Translations under genes and position numbers: made by a program
Assembly: GCA_937900975.1 (NCBI GenBank)
Contig: CALCPC010000140.1
Span: 1 to 5,376, forward strand
Direction: 5' to 3'
Source of the DNA: an uncultured Paracoccaceae bacterium
GTDB taxonomy: Bacteria > Pseudomonadota > Alphaproteobacteria > Rhodobacterales > Rhodobacteraceae
DNA length: 5,376 nt
Shown here: piece after piece, positions 4,414 through 5,376 of the stretch
Layout of the letters: the number at the start of each line of letters is the position of its first letter
How positions within the stretch are numbered: the first letter of the stretch is position 1
Notes under the pieces: generated by a model
Seen by the model: only the letters and a program-made list of their open reading frames with translations
Database searches by the model: none
What the model was told of the DNA's origin: nothing

Positions 4414-5376
4414 ATGAATTGGAGACGTCTGAGGATCAGTCTCGGGCTGGCAGCGACCGCCATGGCGGCGACAGCGATGCTGGCACCAGAGACCGCAAGC
4501 GCGCAGGAAACCCAATACTTTCCGATCGCCAGCAGCCGCGTTGGACCATACTCTGCGATGGGTACCGGATACTACGGCGCGCAAATCGATTACATGAACT
4601 ATGTCAACATGAACGGCGGCGTGAACGGCGTTATGTTGACCTGGCAGGAGTGTGAGACGGAGTATAACGCGGTGAAAACCGTGGAGTGCTACCAGCGCCT
4701 GCTGGAAAAGGACGGCCAGCGCATCGTCGTCTTCGACACGCTCGGCACGCCGGGCGCCTATGCGGTGATCAACCGCATGGCCGACGACAACGTGGTTTTG
4801 GCGCAATACGGCTATGGCCGGACGGACGCGGCCGATGGCACGGTTTGGCCCTGGGTCTTCAACGCCGCCAGCCATTACTGGTCGCAGATCGCCGTGAAGA
4901 TGAAATTCATGGCCGAGCAAGAGGGCGGCATCCCCAATATGAAGGGCAAAAAGATCGTGCATCTGCACATCGACAGCGCCTATGGACGGGAGCCCTTGCC
5001 CGCGATGCGCTCGATTGCCGAGGATTGGGGCGTCGATCTGTTCGAAATCTCGATCCCGCCACCAGGGTTGGAGCAACAGTCCCAGTGGCTGCAAATCCGC
5101 AAAGAACGCCCCGATTGGGTGACGTTCTGGGGCGCGGGCTCTGGCATGAACTCCACCGGCATGACCAATGCCGCACGGGTGAACTTTCCGCGCGACCGCA
5201 TGATCTACGTGACTTTCGGTGCGGCTGAGGAGGACATGTTTCCCGCAGGCGACGCGGCCACGGGCACCTATGCAATGGCCAACGCCCTGCCCGGCGACGA
5301 CTTTCCACTGGTCCAGGCCATAAAAGAGCATGGCTACGCCTCAGGCAAAGGCAAACTTGCCGAAGAAAGCAGCGTC
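4414..5376 (+). CDS. ABC transporter periplasmic substrate-binding protein, branched-chain amino acid type (3' end beyond window)
   Basis: The frame from ATG 4414 is open for 321 codons to the window edge; family members are usually about 380-440 residues, so most of the protein is present. The first 30 residues are a classic signal peptide: basic MNWRRLR, an Ala/Met/Leu-rich core, and likely Sec cleavage at ASA|QE (after Ala30). The mature part matches the type I periplasmic-binding fold used by Liv-class ABC importers (Peripla_BP_6). It has the opening lobe SSRVGPYSAMGTGYYGAQ (40-57) and NGGVNGVMLTWQECETEYN (67-85). These are followed by KTVECYQRLL (88-97), YGYGRTDAADG (132-142), HIDSAYGREPLPAMRSIAEDWG (185-206, in two runs) and RPDWVTFWGAGSGMNSTGM (232-250). 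Cys80 and Cys92 are placed like the disulfide of LivJ-type proteins. There is no lipobox, so it should be a soluble periplasmic protein. It delivers solute to permease and ATPase subunits presumably encoded downstream. From memory, this subfamily can lie beside acyl-CoA ligase genes, which would hint at organic-acid or aromatic substrates rather than amino acids; that is weak inference. The upstream two-component pair is the likely regulator. Confidence 0.88.
   Translation, partial: MNWRRLRISLGLAATAMAATAMLAPETASAQETQYFPIASSRVGPYSAMGTGYYGAQIDYMNYVNMNGGVNGVMLTWQECETEYNAVKTVECYQRLLEKDGQRIVVFDTLGTPGAYAVINRMADDNVVLAQYGYGRTDAADGTVWPWVFNAASHYWSQIAVKMKFMAEQEGGIPNMKGKKIVHLHIDSAYGREPLPAMRSIAEDWGVDLFEISIPPPGLEQQSQWLQIRKERPDWVTFWGAGSGMNSTGMTNAARVNFPRDRMIYVTFGAAEEDMFPAGDAATGTYAMANALPGDDFPLVQAIKEHGYASGKGKLAEESSV

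Noticed and set aside
4108..5331. Minus-strand open frame of 407 codons opposite the binding-protein gene
   Set aside because: The plus strand has a signal peptide, Shine-Dalgarno site and clear family motifs. The antisense product is His/Arg/Gly-rich and runs across the intergenic palindromes.

Overview
The window looks like a piece of a GC-rich alphaproteobacterial chromosome, most likely from the Rhodobacteraceae/Roseobacter group. This is judged from G+C-rich codon use, strong Shine-Dalgarno sequences and the kind of gene neighbourhood. No ribosomal or other taxonomic marker is present, so the assignment is inference. I see no rRNA, tRNA, CRISPR array, insertion sequence or other mobile element.

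Layout, left to right. (1) The first 153 bases are the 5' end of a leftward gene for a Rieske-type [2Fe-2S] protein, cut off by the window edge. (2) A roughly 500-base divergent intergenic region follows. Its one strong structure is a perfect 9-bp GC hairpin at 406-429 with a weakly T-rich tail. (3) A rightward two-component operon comes next: an NtrC-architecture response regulator (658-2028) and, one base after its stop codon, a membrane-bound Cache-sensor histidine kinase (2030-4009, GTG start). (4) A roughly 400-base intergenic region is locally AT-rich and contains several short TTG/CAA-type palindromes and repeats. (5) The last gene (4414 to the window end, still open) encodes a secreted type I periplasmic-binding protein of the branched-chain amino acid ABC transporter class.

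The most plausible reading is a solute-responsive module. The kinase senses a small molecule in the periplasm through its Cache domain and phosphorylates the regulator, which then acts on the downstream ABC uptake operon beginning with the binding protein. The ligand is not identifiable from this sequence.

The most unusual point is the regulator. Its receiver domain has every phosphotransfer residue and its Fis-type DNA-binding domain is intact, but the central AAA+ domain is degenerate. The sigma-54-contacting GAFTGA loop is replaced without any length change, the Walker B acidic pair is in swapped order, and the arginine-finger and sensor II arginines are leucines. This predicts a sigma-54-independent regulator that may bind but not hydrolyse ATP, comparable in principle to the Rhodobacter capsulatus HupR and NtrC proteins. 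No convincing sigma-54 promoter was found in either intergenic region, which is consistent with this.
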